A stretch of DNA of 64,000 nt from Saccharothrix longispora (GTDB lineage: Bacteria > Actinomycetota > Actinomycetes > Mycobacteriales > Pseudonocardiaceae): contig NZ_NSDM01000018.1 of NCBI RefSeq assembly GCF_030852425.1, positions 62,001 to 126,000 of the forward strand, in the 5' to 3' direction. The notes beneath the pieces are model-generated. The model was not told where the DNA came from and did no database searches. It saw only the letters and a program-made list of their open reading frames with translations. The translations under genes were made by a program, and so were the position numbers. How positions within the stretch are numbered: position 1 is the first letter of the stretch; the number at the start of each line of letters is the position of its first letter. Shown here piece by piece: positions 18,087 through 26,649 of the stretch.

Positions 18087-19864
18087 CCGAACCCACGTGG
18101 ACGCGGCTGGAAGGCAGGCCCCGCACCACCGACTTCGACCGCGCCCTGCGCGTCGAGGTCAGGGATCCGCTCTGGCTGCTCACCCGGCAGTGGCAGCTCG
18201 GCGAGTTCCTCGGCACCGACGGTGGCTCTCCGGTGGCTGTGACGTACTCGGCCGGGCACGCGCGGCCCAGCCGGTTCCGGCCGCCCGACGGCCCGCCGGA
18301 GGACCTGCCGGCCGACCGCCCACTGGAGACGGTGGCGGAACGGCGACGGCTGTCGTTCGCCCACGGCACCGAGAAGATCGGGTTCGACCTGCGGCTCGCG
18401 ATGGGTCACCGCTGGTTCAAGATGCTCCGCAAGATCGGGTTGCTCGGCCTCGGTCACCGGTTCGAGGAGCAGTACGCCGAGAAGTACCCGATCACGCTGC
18501 CGACGGCCACCGACGTCACGCGACGCGCCAACCCTGCCGTCTGGGCGACCATACAGGCCGTCGCGGGACGCCGCGCCGACGGGTACGAGCTGTACCTGCA
18601 CGTGAAGGGCGGCGGCAACGCCGACGACGGCATCACCACGTTCACGCAGTCCAACCGCACGAAGCTCATCAACGCGGGCAAGCGGTTCGTCACGTGGTTC
18701 GACCTGCTGATCGACCAGCCGACCGGTGTCACTCCCGCCCGCCCGGACGGGAACGCCACCTGGGACCCGAGACGCCTCGAACACCGGTTCTCGGTCGCCG
18801 CCGCGAAGCCGGACGGGGGCGAGAAGACCCTGACCGCGCGGGAGTACCCCGGCGGCACGCTCGACTGGCACGCGTTCTCCGCAGACCCCGGCCCGGCACT
18901 GGGCGGGGTGAAACCGCCGGAGCCGGCACTGTCCAGGACGGTGTTCCCCGCACCGGTGCGGTATTCCGGTATGCCGCTGCCGCGCTGGTGGGCGCTGGAG
19001 GACGGGAAGACCAACTTCTCGGCCGTCCGCCCGGACAGCACTGATCTCGCCCGGCTGGTCTTCCTGGAGTTCGCACTGGTGTTCAGCAACGATTGGTACC
19101 AGGTGCCGTGCGATCTGCCGGCCGGCACCATCGCCCGGATCCGAGGCCTGGTGGTCACCGACGTGTTCGGCCACAAGCAGTGGGTCGACCCGGCCGGGAA
19201 GGGCTACGACGAGGACTGGCAACGCTGGTCGATGTTCACCCTGGACACCATCGGCAGCGACGACGTGCCGGCGGACACCGACCTGTTCCTCCCACCGAGC
19301 GTGCCGAAGGTCGCTGTCAGCGCTCCGCTCGAGGAGGTCCTGCTGATGCGCGACGAGAACGCGAACCTGGTTTGGGGCATCGAACAGACCGTCTGCCTGC
19401 CCACCGGCGAGCCGCACCGGGGCGCCGAGGCGGCTGCCGATGCGGTGGCCTACCGTCGCCGGCAGGCCCCGCCACCTCCACCGCCCACCGACCTCCCTCG
19501 CGCCGCGCTCTCGTACGCGGTGATGAACACCATCCCGGAACATTGGATCCCGTTCATCGCGGTGCGCGTCCCCGACGACAACCGGGAGGTCCAGCTCCAA
19601 CGCGCGGCCATGCCCAGTGCCGTCGACGGCCAGCCGGTCCGCCCGAGAACCACGTTGCTGCGCGAAGGTTTCGACCGCGGCGAGCAGTACTTCATCAACG
19701 AGGAGGAGGTGTCGCAGGCCGGGACCCGCCTGTCCGTGTCCTACAACAGGACCCGCTGGAGCGACGGTCGCGTCGCGGTGTGGCTGACGGCCCACCGGGG
19801 CGAGGGCCGCGGCCAGGGTTCGAGCGGTCTCCTGTTCGACCTCCTCATCGACACCCCCCTCTGA
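18083..19864 (+). CDS. Conserved protein of unknown function, last gene of operon (gene G)
   Basis: 593 residues from an ATG overlapping the preceding stop. The N-terminus carries a striking block (RALRVEVRDPLWLLTRQWQL followed by GEFLGTDGGSPVAVTYS). Later come RWWALEDGKTNFSAVRPDST, LEFALVFSNDWYQVPCDLPA and LLMRDENANLVWGIEQTVCL. The density of Trp and of invariant-looking stretches suggests a globular, strongly constrained protein. It has no signal peptide, TM helix or known catalytic motif. Its position as the coupled final gene implies stoichiometric production with genes E and F. No clear terminator follows; degraded DNA begins within a few dozen bases. Confidence 0.7.
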   Translation: MTEPTWTRLEGRPRTTDFDRALRVEVRDPLWLLTRQWQLGEFLGTDGGSPVAVTYSAGHARPSRFRPPDGPPEDLPADRPLETVAERRRLSFAHGTEKIGFDLRLAMGHRWFKMLRKIGLLGLGHRFEEQYAEKYPITLPTATDVTRRANPAVWATIQAVAGRRADGYELYLHVKGGGNADDGITTFTQSNRTKLINAGKRFVTWFDLLIDQPTGVTPARPDGNATWDPRRLEHRFSVAAAKPDGGEKTLTAREYPGGTLDWHAFSADPGPALGGVKPPEPALSRTVFPAPVRYSGMPLPRWWALEDGKTNFSAVRPDSTDLARLVFLEFALVFSNDWYQVPCDLPAGTIARIRGLVVTDVFGHKQWVDPAGKGYDEDWQRWSMFTLDTIGSDDVPADTDLFLPPSVPKVAVSAPLEEVLLMRDENANLVWGIEQTVCLPTGEPHRGAEAAADAVAYRRRQAPPPPPPTDLPRAALSYAVMNTIPEHWIPFIAVRVPDDNREVQLQRAAMPSAVDGQPVRPRTTLLREGFDRGEQYFINEEEVSQAGTRLSVSYNRTRWSDGRVAVWLTAHRGEGRGQGSSGLLFDLLIDTPL

Positions 19865-20414
19865 CCGGTCAGGCCCGGAGCTGCACGTGAGCACTGCCGG
19901 TCCGACAGGACCCGTTCTCTTCGCCCAGCGGCGAAGACGGACGATCGGCGGGAGACAGACCTCGCCGACGCCCTGCGCCTGGTCCTGGACGCGACCCGCA
20001 GTCGACCCGGTCGGCCGGTCTTCGGTGTCGCGCGCATGCCGACGTAGACGCAGCCGGTGCCGTCGGTGAGGGCCGAGAACACGACCGGCTCCAGTCGTCG
20101 CTGAAGGCGCCGTCGGCGCGGCCGGCGAACACCGCCTGCGACACCGGGACCAGATCCGATGATCCTCACACCGTTTGGCGGAGCTGGGTACTGGAGTTCA
20201 GGCTACTGGAGCGATCCTGGGGGTCGGAGTTCGTACTCGATCGGTGTGCATTCCGAGGGCGGTGTGGCGTCGCAGCCAACTGGGGTTGTCCCTGTGCCTG
20301 CCGATAACCTCATCCATGCAGGTAGAGGACGTACGCAGCCCAAGGGGAGTCGAGCGTTCGCGGGCACGGCTGCCATCCGCTGTAACGTCGATCAGCACGG
20401 CATGATGACCGGCT
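19865..20414. other. Degraded stretch downstream of the operon
   Basis: No intact gene is supported. On the minus strand between about 20150 and 19930 two neighbouring frames give protein-like fragments (VSQAVFAGRADGAFSDDW then PVVFSALTDGTGCVYVGMRA) that join by a frameshift, so a small decayed gene may lie here; I cannot assign its family. From about 20170 to 20410 the sequence is less GC-rich and holds two near copies of the word CTACTGGAG, probably the upstream flank of the transposase remnant that follows. Confidence 0.4.
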
Positions 20415-21432
20415 GTGCTGCTCCGACCGGCCTACCTCGGCGTGACCAACGCCTTCGCGCTGCTGCGCCTGCTGCCCATGAGCGACCGGAACAAGGCCGT
20501 GGAGATCCTGGTGCTGCGGCACCAGACCATGGTCCTGGAACGCCAACTCGGAGACGCCCGTCCACGGTTCTCCCCCGGCGACCGGGCGTTCCTCGCGGCA
20601 CTGCTGCACCGACCCCCGGTCGCCACGCTTCGTCGGCTCCGCCTACTGGTACGTCCGGACACGGTGCCGCGCCGGCACCGGACCTCCTCGCACGACGCCA
20701 CGCAGCCAGATCCCGACCCAAACGGCCCGGCCGCCCACGGACCATCCGCTCGATCCGACTCCTGGTGCTACGCCTGGCGCGGGAGAACCCCGCCTGGGGC
20801 CACCGCCGCATTCACGGAGAACTCCTCACACTCGGCATCACAGTCGCAGCATCCACCGTCTGGCAAATTCTTAAAGACGTCGAGATCGACCCGGCACCCG
20901 AACGCACCACTACGACCTGGTCGGCCTTCCTCCGCTCCCAGGCCGACGCGCTCCTGGCCTGGGACTTCTTCGAGACCGCCACCCTGAGCGGCATCCGCCT
21001 GCACGTACTCGCGGCCATCGAACACGCCAGTCGCCGGGTCCACGTGCTCGGCGTCACCGCACACCCGACCGCCTGCTGGGTCGCCCAAGCCGCCAGGAAC
21101 CTCGTTATGGACCTCGAAGACGCGGGCATCCGGGTCGTCCTCAGCGGCGTCCGCATCCCGCGCATGAACGCGATCATGGAACGCTGGATCCGCAGCTGCC
21201 GCCGCGAACTCCTCGACCGCACACTCATATGGAACCAGCGCCACCTGCTGCGCGCCCTGCGCGAGTACGAGCGCTTCTACAACACCCACCGACCCCACCA
21301 AGCATCGCCAACGCCCGACCGCTACAACCACTGCCACAACCAGCGGCCGACCAAGCAGTTGTCACCCACCTCGACGTCCGCAGACGGCAACGACTGGGAG
21401 GCATCCTCAACGAGTACCACCACGCAGCCTGA
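20415..21432 (+). pseudogene. Integrase-core (rve) transposase pseudogene with catalytic deletion
   Basis: The N-terminal part reads NKAVEILVLRHQTMVLERQL in one frame. A frameshift near 20690 moves the match to WGHRRIHGELLTLGITVAAS, FETATLSGIRLHVLAAIEHA, and MERWIRSCRRELLDRTLIWN. A second shift near 21300 gives LDVRRRQRLGGILNEYHHAA and the stop. Between MDLEDAG and IRVVLSGVRIPRMNA the usual segment containing the second catalytic Asp (normally within a DRDGKF-like motif) is missing, so the product would be dead even without the frameshifts. It is related to, but clearly different from, the element at 27630-28805. Confidence 0.8.
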
Positions 21433-22048
21433 CCTGCACGGACGACATTCTCGGCACGCACAGGGTCGGCACCGGCAGGCCGGGTTCCATGTCACCCTCC
21501 GCGCCACCCGTTCGCGGAACGCATCCCGAGCCGGGAGAGCTGAGTACCCGCCGCAGGGCCAGCGCGGCCGTGACCGCGGTCCACAGGTCGTGGAACGAGC
21601 TGGACGCCGCCCACTGCTCCTGCCCTCGCACCGGCAGACACCCCACGAGCACCGACCATCAAGTAGGGTCGAAGCAGGGTCGGGAAACACAAAGCCCCAC
21701 GAGACTCCCAGATGACCTGGAAATATCTCGCGGGGCAAATTGTGTGTCCGAGAGGTTTGCCCGAACGCGCATCCGTGGAGAATTTCCCACTCGCCTTGAA
21801 GGGGAGTGGCTCATAAGTCCAGCTTGGTAGGGGTCTGGGACTCCTGTGCAAGAGTGGGGAATTCCCCGCGCAACTTTCATGCAGTGAAATCTGGGGCCAT
21901 CTTCGGCGGACACGCTCCATCACTGTAGGCTGCGGCTGCGGGTGTTCCTGGACGCTGGGCGACGCAAAGTGAACTCGCCAAGAATCCTGACGACATCGCA
22001 AAACCGAATAGTTTGACGTTTGTGCTGCTGACTATCCGTTAATAGTCG
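21433..22048. other. Non-coding, comparatively AT-rich stretch with inverted repeats
   Basis: I see no supportable gene. GC content drops noticeably from about 21700 to 22050. An imperfect inverted repeat (GAATTTCCCACTC at about 21779-21791 and GAGTGGGGAATTC at about 21852-21864, one mismatch) could form a large hairpin. A compact palindrome, GACTAT-CCGTTA-ATAGTC, lies at 22030-22047, directly beyond the stop of the broken gene that follows on the minus strand, and may be an operator or terminator. Confidence 0.4.
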
Positions 22049-22740
22049 CTACGTCATCAGGTGTAGTTCCTGTGCGTGGTCGGCGCGGCGGGTGTTGGTG
22101 GTTGCGATGGACAGATCTCGCGGCCTCCCAGCCTTCGGAGGTGGGCTGGTGGATGTGAAGGCTTGTGTGGGTGTTCCAGCCGGGCCACGGGTTGTGTTCC
22201 ATGGCTTCGCCGGATCGGCGTTCCTGGTAGATGACCCGCCCGAGTACGAGGTCGGTGTTGGCGAGCCCGGTGTGGAGGGTGTCGGCGCGGACGAGGAGGG
22301 CGTGTTCGCCGGGTTCGAAGACGGCGGGGCGAAAGCGATGACGTCGCCGTCGGGGGTGCGTACGGCGCCGTCGCGGACGTAGGCGCCGGCGGTGAGTAGT
22401 CGGAGGAGGTGGGCGCTGGGTAGGGAGACGGCGACCGAGTTGGTCAGCGAGCAGTCGTAGGTGCTGCCTTCCCACACGTAGTGGTCGGTGGCGTGCAGAA
22501 CCGGTGCGGGGATGTTGGTGTCGGTGGTCCAGCCGTCCTGTTGTTCGCGGTCGTCGAGCAGGCCGGTGTGGGCGGGTTGGTCGGGGAACTCCGCGAGGAA
22601 CGCGCTGTTGGTGAAGCTCTGGTTGTAGTGGTGAGGCTCGTAAGCGTCCAACGGGAAGTCGAGAATGCCAGGCACGTCGGCGCGGTGGATCAGGACGGTG
22701 TGCTGGACGATGGCGTGGTCTGCCTAGACGCCCCCGCTGG
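22049..22740 (-). pseudogene. Hypothetical gene with two compensating frameshifts
   Basis: Minus-strand coding is clear but moves between frames. It begins as AIVQHTVLIHRADVPGILDF then PLDAYEPHHYNQSFTNSAFL and SLPSAHLLRLLTAGAYVRDG. Near 22340 it shifts to a frame reading FEPGEHALLVRADTLHTGLA and LVLGRVIYQERRSGEAMEHN then PWPGWNTHTSLHIHQP. Near 22150 it returns to the first frame for SIATTNTRRADHAQELHLMT and the stop. Two opposite single-base changes could be sequencing errors, in which case the gene is intact. The upstream end is lost: a stop lies at about 22728 and no convincing start is visible. I do not recognise the family; no TM helix or signal peptide is visible. Confidence 0.5.
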
Positions 22741-22799
22741 ACAGCCTGAAGGCAGGGCCGTAGGCGTCCCAGTTCCAGGCGACAATGCCCGAGCCTCTT

Positions 22800-23088
22800 C
22801 GCTGGTGAGGGTGCTCCTGGATGCTGTGGCGCACTGCTCACCGGCCTGCTGCGCGCGGCGCTGCAGGTCGGGTTGCAAGGCAGACTCGACATCCAGGTGC
22901 TGCTGGGGTTCAGCGCGTACACGCTGTGTCCACCGATGCGGTTCTTCGAACAACGCAGCCCCGACGGCCCGGTGACCCGCTTCGGCAGCATCGCCCTGCT
23001 GCGCGAACTGATGATCGGGAGACCCGATCTCGGACCTGCTTGTCGCGTTCGTGTGGTCGACGCGTTCGGCAGTGATGTGACCGAGTAG
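22800..23088 (+). pseudogene. Fragment of an unidentified coding region
   Basis: One plus-strand frame reads ALLTGLLRAALQVGLQGRLD, FSAYTLCPPMRFFEQRSPDG and FGSIALLRELMIGRPDLGPA before a TAG at 23086-23088. Composition and third-position GC fit real coding, but no start codon or upstream domain is present, so this is probably the tail of a broken gene. The function is unknown; a membrane-associated start is possible but weak. It lies 113 bases before the helicase-associated gene. Confidence 0.35.
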
Positions 23089-23201
23089 CACTCGTCCATC
23101 TCCTGTCAGCGTCCGTTGAGTGGTGGGACCACCGAAGAGGCGCCAACGCCGCGCCGGTGAGGTGCTCTTGGGGCTGCCGTGGCGGTGGGCAGAATTCCGA
23201 C

Positions 23202-25019
23202 ATGGACATGCTTTCGTTCGCGAGGCACCTCGGTCGATTGGATCGGGCGCAACTGGATGAGGTGCGGCGGGTTCGGCGGGAGGCGCGGAAGCCTCCGCTG
23301 CCGGACGACCCCGGGGCGCTCGCGGAGCGGTTGGGCGAGGAGGGCGTCGCGGCCGCGATGCGGTTGGTAAGCCGGGATGCGTTGGCGGTGGGGCGGGTGG
23401 TGGCTGGGTTGGGGTCAGGGGCCACCGTGGAGTCCGTGGTGGAGGTGACCGGCGGGGATCGGGAGGCGGTTCGGGCGGCGTTGACCGAGCTGCGGCAGGT
23501 CGGGGTGGCGTGGCCGGACGGGGATGTGGTGTGCCTGGTGCCGCAGGTCCTGGAGCGGTTGAGGCGGACGACGGAGCGGTGGGAGGTGACCGGGCGGCCC
23601 GCGGTCGAGCGTGGTCGGGGTGCTCCGGACGGCGAGCTGCGGTCTTTGGCGCAGCACCTGCTGCGGTCGGCTTACGCGTTGTTGGACACGGGCAGGCCGA
23701 TCGCGGGGTTGAAGAACGGTGGAGTGGGCAGCAAGGAGCGGAAGCGGCTGGGAGCGGCGCTCGGACTGGACGACGAGTACCTGGTGCTGCTGTTGGAGCT
23801 GCTGTTCACAGCCGGGTTGTTGGCACGGGCCGGGTCGGTTTTTCGGGTGACCGCGCGGTACGAGCAGTGGCGGGGGGAGACGCCGGCTCGGCAGTGGGCG
23901 AAGTTGGCCTGGGCCTGGGCGGGATTGCCCCACTCCCCGGTCGCCGAGCGCGAACCGGCCGCCTCGAAGATCTATTCGCCTCGTGTCCGGTCGGCGCGGT
24001 GGGCGGTGCTGCGGGCGGCGCGGGGTGGGTCGTCGGTCGACGGGGTCGCTGCCGCTGCCTACTGGTTCTGCCCGTTGGTGCACCAGCACGCCGAGGTGGT
24101 CGTTCGCGAGGCGCAGATGCTGGGGGTGGTGGCGGGGGACGTACTGAGCGTGTGCGGGCAGGCGCTGTTGTCCGCTGACGACGCGGAGGCGCTGGCCGCT
24201 GCGGTGGCCGGGGTGGTGGTGCCGATGCCGTGCGAGGTGGAGGTGCTGGAGGACCTGACAGCCGTGGTGTTCGGGCAGTTGACGGTTGAGGCCAGGCGGG
24301 TGCTGGAGGCTGCCGCGGAGAGCCGGGTGGAGGACGGGGCGCAGGTGTGGCGGTTTACCGCGGCCAGCGTGCGGGCGGCGTTTGCCCGAGGGTGGACTGC
24401 GGAGTCCCTGCTGGCCGCGTTGACCGACCTGACGCGGCAGGACGTGCCGTGGGCGCTGCGAGTGCTGCTGGGTGAGCAGGGACGAGGGCAGGTGCGGGTA
24501 CGGGAGGTGGGATGCTGCCTGGTGGCCGAGGCCGAGGTCGTTGCCGAGGTGGTGCGGTTACCTGGTTTCGTCGAGCTGGCGCCGACCGTGGTAGGAAGCG
24601 CGATGGCGCCTGCGGAGGTGGTCGCGCGGTTGCTGGCGGAGGGGTTCGCGGTGGTCGAAGACCTGTCGTCGGGCAACGTCGCGGTCCGGCGGCGAAAGCC
24701 GCAGGCGGTCGATCCTGCGGAGGAGCCGGTTCCGGTGGACCTCTCCGACCTGGTCGCGGGCGAGCCCTCCACGGCGCAGGTTGTGCGGGGGCTGAACAGG
24801 GAGTTGTCCGACGAGGCGGTGGCGTTGTTGGCGGGGGCCATCGACGAGAAGTCGGACGTGCGCGTCGACTACGTCAAGAAAGGGGGCGAGTTCTCACAGC
24901 GCACCATCACCCCGATCAGGTGGGATGGGCCGTTCCTGGTGGCGTGGTGCCACCTGCGAGAGGACGAGCGGCAATTCAAGGTGACTCGGATCAAGGCGGT
25001 GTCACCGGCGCACCCCTGA
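23202..25019 (+). CDS. Helicase-associated (XPB/Ssl2-like N-terminal) protein with C-terminal WYL-like domain
   Basis: 605 residues from the ATG at 23202; a second ATG lies two codons on and no strong Shine-Dalgarno separates them. The N-terminal two thirds (FARHLGRLDRAQLDEVRRVR, then winged-helix-like Val/Leu-rich repeats) match the actinobacterial helicase-C3/helicase-associated family. The region VVARLLAEGFAVVEDLSSGN VAVRRR is the XPB/Ssl2-like DNA-binding part. The last 70 residues (DVRVDYVKKGGEFSQRTITP, FLVAWCHLREDERQFKVTRI) form a WYL-type ligand-binding fold. There is no helicase motor, so it is probably a DNA-binding regulator or repair accessory. It is the only clearly intact non-transposon gene between the operon and the membrane protein at 26650. 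Its codon use is rich in GTG/GCG and fits a resident gene. Confidence 0.75.
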   Translation: MDMLSFARHLGRLDRAQLDEVRRVRREARKPPLPDDPGALAERLGEEGVAAAMRLVSRDALAVGRVVAGLGSGATVESVVEVTGGDREAVRAALTELRQVGVAWPDGDVVCLVPQVLERLRRTTERWEVTGRPAVERGRGAPDGELRSLAQHLLRSAYALLDTGRPIAGLKNGGVGSKERKRLGAALGLDDEYLVLLLELLFTAGLLARAGSVFRVTARYEQWRGETPARQWAKLAWAWAGLPHSPVAEREPAASKIYSPRVRSARWAVLRAARGGSSVDGVAAAAYWFCPLVHQHAEVVVREAQMLGVVAGDVLSVCGQALLSADDAEALAAAVAGVVVPMPCEVEVLEDLTAVVFGQLTVEARRVLEAAAESRVEDGAQVWRFTAASVRAAFARGWTAESLLAALTDLTRQDVPWALRVLLGEQGRGQVRVREVGCCLVAEAEVVAEVVRLPGFVELAPTVVGSAMAPAEVVARLLAEGFAVVEDLSSGNVAVRRRKPQAVDPAEEPVPVDLSDLVAGEPSTAQVVRGLNRELSDEAVALLAGAIDEKSDVRVDYVKKGGEFSQRTITPIRWDGPFLVAWCHLREDERQFKVTRIKAVSPAHP

Positions 25020-25179
25020 GGAGATGCCTTACGGTCAGGCGGTCGGCTCAATGTGCGTTCTCGTATCCGCTAGTCTGGAAGCGGGCTGGACTGCGGGTTT
25101 AGTTACTGGAGTTCCAGTTCTCGTCGCAGCTCAATGGCGTGAGTGTCGTTGAGGTTCCCCCGATAACCCGAGGTGGTTG

Positions 25180-26005
25180 TTACCTGGATCGGGTCGGTGA
25201 TGCCGGGACGGTAGTCGGTTCGGCCTGGGCGGCGTGCCAGGCGGCTTCGTACTCGTCGGGGCTGAGCCAGCCGAGGTCCTTCTGGATGCGTTCGGTGTTG
25301 TAGAACCCGTCGATGGAGGCGAACAGGTCGTTCTCGGCTTCGTCGCGGGTGCGCCAGGAGCGCCGGTAGACCAGCTCGATCTTGAGCGTGGAGAAGGAGT
25401 TCTCCATCAGGGCATTGTCGTAGGAGTCGCCGACCGACCCCATCGAGGGCAGGATTCCGTTGTCCGCCAACCGTTCCGCGAAGCGGAAGGCCGTGTAGGT
25501 CGAGCCGCGGTCGCTGGTCTTCCAGCCCACGATCCGGTTGGAGAAGGCGTCGCGCACGGCCGCGAGCCAGAAGGCGCCCTCGCCGGTGCGGATGCGGGTG
25601 GCGTCGGCGACCCACAGCCGGTCCGGCGCGGGCGGTGAAGTCCCGGTTCACCCGATCGGGCGCCGGTGCCGCTCCTGGATCCTGCCTGGTCGACGGGGCG
25701 CGCCACTGTTTGCGCAGGAAGGCGCCCTGCAGGCCGGCCTGGCGCATCAGCCGCTCGACCCGCTTGCGCGACACGCGGACGCCCCGACGCCGCAGGACCT
25801 GGTGGACCCGCGGGCTGCCGTAGGTTCCACCGGAGGCGGTGTGGATGTCGGTGATCTCGGCGGTGATCGCCTCGTCCTCGCGCTCACGGCGGGACGGGTC
25901 GGCCTGTCGGGCCACCCAGCCGCGGTAGGTGGAGGAGGAGACGCCCAGGACCCGGAGGACGAACTCGACCCCGAAGCGGTCGCGAAGCTGCTCGACCAGC
26001 TTCAC
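25180..26005 (-). pseudogene. IS3 orfB transposase, frameshifted in the catalytic core
   Basis: Starts at the GTG at 26005, overlapping orfA, with MKLVEQLRDRFGVEFVLRVL and the HTH_21-type region TYGSPRVHQVLRRRGVRVSR. After VNRDFTA, at about 25635, one base is missing. The true continuation appears in the next frame as LWVADATRI (first catalytic Asp), FSNRIVGWKTSDRGSTYTAF, GDSYDNALMENSFSTLKIEL (second Asp and Glu) and YNTERIQKDLGWLSPDEYEA, ending at 25180. The catalytic triad is therefore encoded but split between frames. Confidence 0.8.
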
Positions 26006-26312
26006 GACCGTCGCCGGGTCGGGTCGAGTTCCGCCGCGAAAACGCGGACGCGGTCTTCAGGATCTCGTTGGCCCGCTTCAGTTCCGCGTTCTCCCGCCGC
26101 AGCCGGCGCAGCTCCTCCGACTCGGCCGCGGAGGGCCGGTCGCCCCGCTCGCCGCGGTCGGCCTCGTCCTGCCGGATCCAGTTCCGCAACGCCTCCGGGT
26201 GCACGCCCAGCTGCTCGGCCAGGCGCCGGATCACCGGCTTGGGGTCCGACTCCCGGTACAACCGGACCGCGCGGGACCTCAACTCGTCGGGGTACTTCTT
26301 CGGTGGTGCCAC
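26002..26312 (-). pseudogene. IS3 orfA (HTH), frameshifted near its 3' end
   Basis: From the ATG at 26312 it reads MAPPKKYPDELRSRAVRLYR, a typical IS3 orfA helix-turn-helix (IRRLAEQLGVHPEALRNWIR) and a leucine-zipper-like tail (ELRRLRRENAELKRANEILK). The expected ending (KTASAFFAAELD) needs a base missing near 26040: the sequence gives KTASAF then continues FAAELDPTRRRS in the neighbouring frame up to the stop at 26002-26004. That stop overlaps the GTG start of orfB. Protein made from the unshifted frame would run on into unrelated sequence. Confidence 0.75.
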
Positions 26313-26375
26313 GGACGACTCCCATCAGGCCCTATCGGACCATGCCTGGAAAGACTCCGAGCCACCGGGGGAACC

Positions 26376-26613
26376 TCAGTCCACGGCCAGCGCCGCGAAT
26401 GCGGTCGGGTACTGGCCGGGAATCCCGCAGTCCAATGCCACCTCCAGCAGCGTCTGGTGCCCGAGGCCAGGCGGTGACGGTGTCGGGCACCGTGAAGGTT
26501 CGGTTGTAGGTCAGGGTCTGCTCGGTGTCGGTGTCGGTGTCCGTGCAGGCACACCGGCAGCGGGTGCCCACCACTCGAGCGATGTCGGCGACGTCGACAT
26601 GTTCGTTCCACAC
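26376..26613 (-). pseudogene. Small hypothetical gene disrupted near its 3' end by the IS3 element
   Basis: From a GTG at 26613 the minus strand reads NEHVDVADIARVVGTRCRCA and TDTEQTLTYNRTFTVPDTVT. A shift near 26465 then gives GHQTLLEVALDCGIPGQYPT AFAALAVD up to the IS end. Beyond the IS, at 25149-25103, the same strand continues DTHAIELRRELELQ and a stop, so removing the IS rejoins one reading frame. The protein has a Cys pair (CRCAC) and no known motif. It lies 36 bases downstream of the membrane protein gene and was probably co-transcribed with it. Confidence 0.5.
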
Positions 26614-26649
26614 CGCCTTCGGCCGCGCGGGCCCGCTCCCGGGCAGCGC

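Larger units (their letters stand above)
25150..26378 (-). mobile_element. IS3-family insertion sequence, 1229 bp
   Basis: The ends carry matching terminal repeats of the IS3 type: TGAGGTTCCCCCG at 25150-25162 and its complement ending at 26378, with partial agreement for several more bases. Inside are orfA and orfB in the standard overlapping arrangement on the minus strand. No clear target duplication is seen; only AC is shared by the flanks. The element sits just inside the 3' end of the small gene that begins at 26613. Both transposase frames carry a one-base deletion, so this copy is probably inactive. Confidence 0.85.

Noticed and set aside
1256-19864. Interpretation as a contractile injection system or phage tail
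   Set aside because: No sheath, tube, baseplate, spike or AAA+ ATPase motifs could be seen in any of the seven products.
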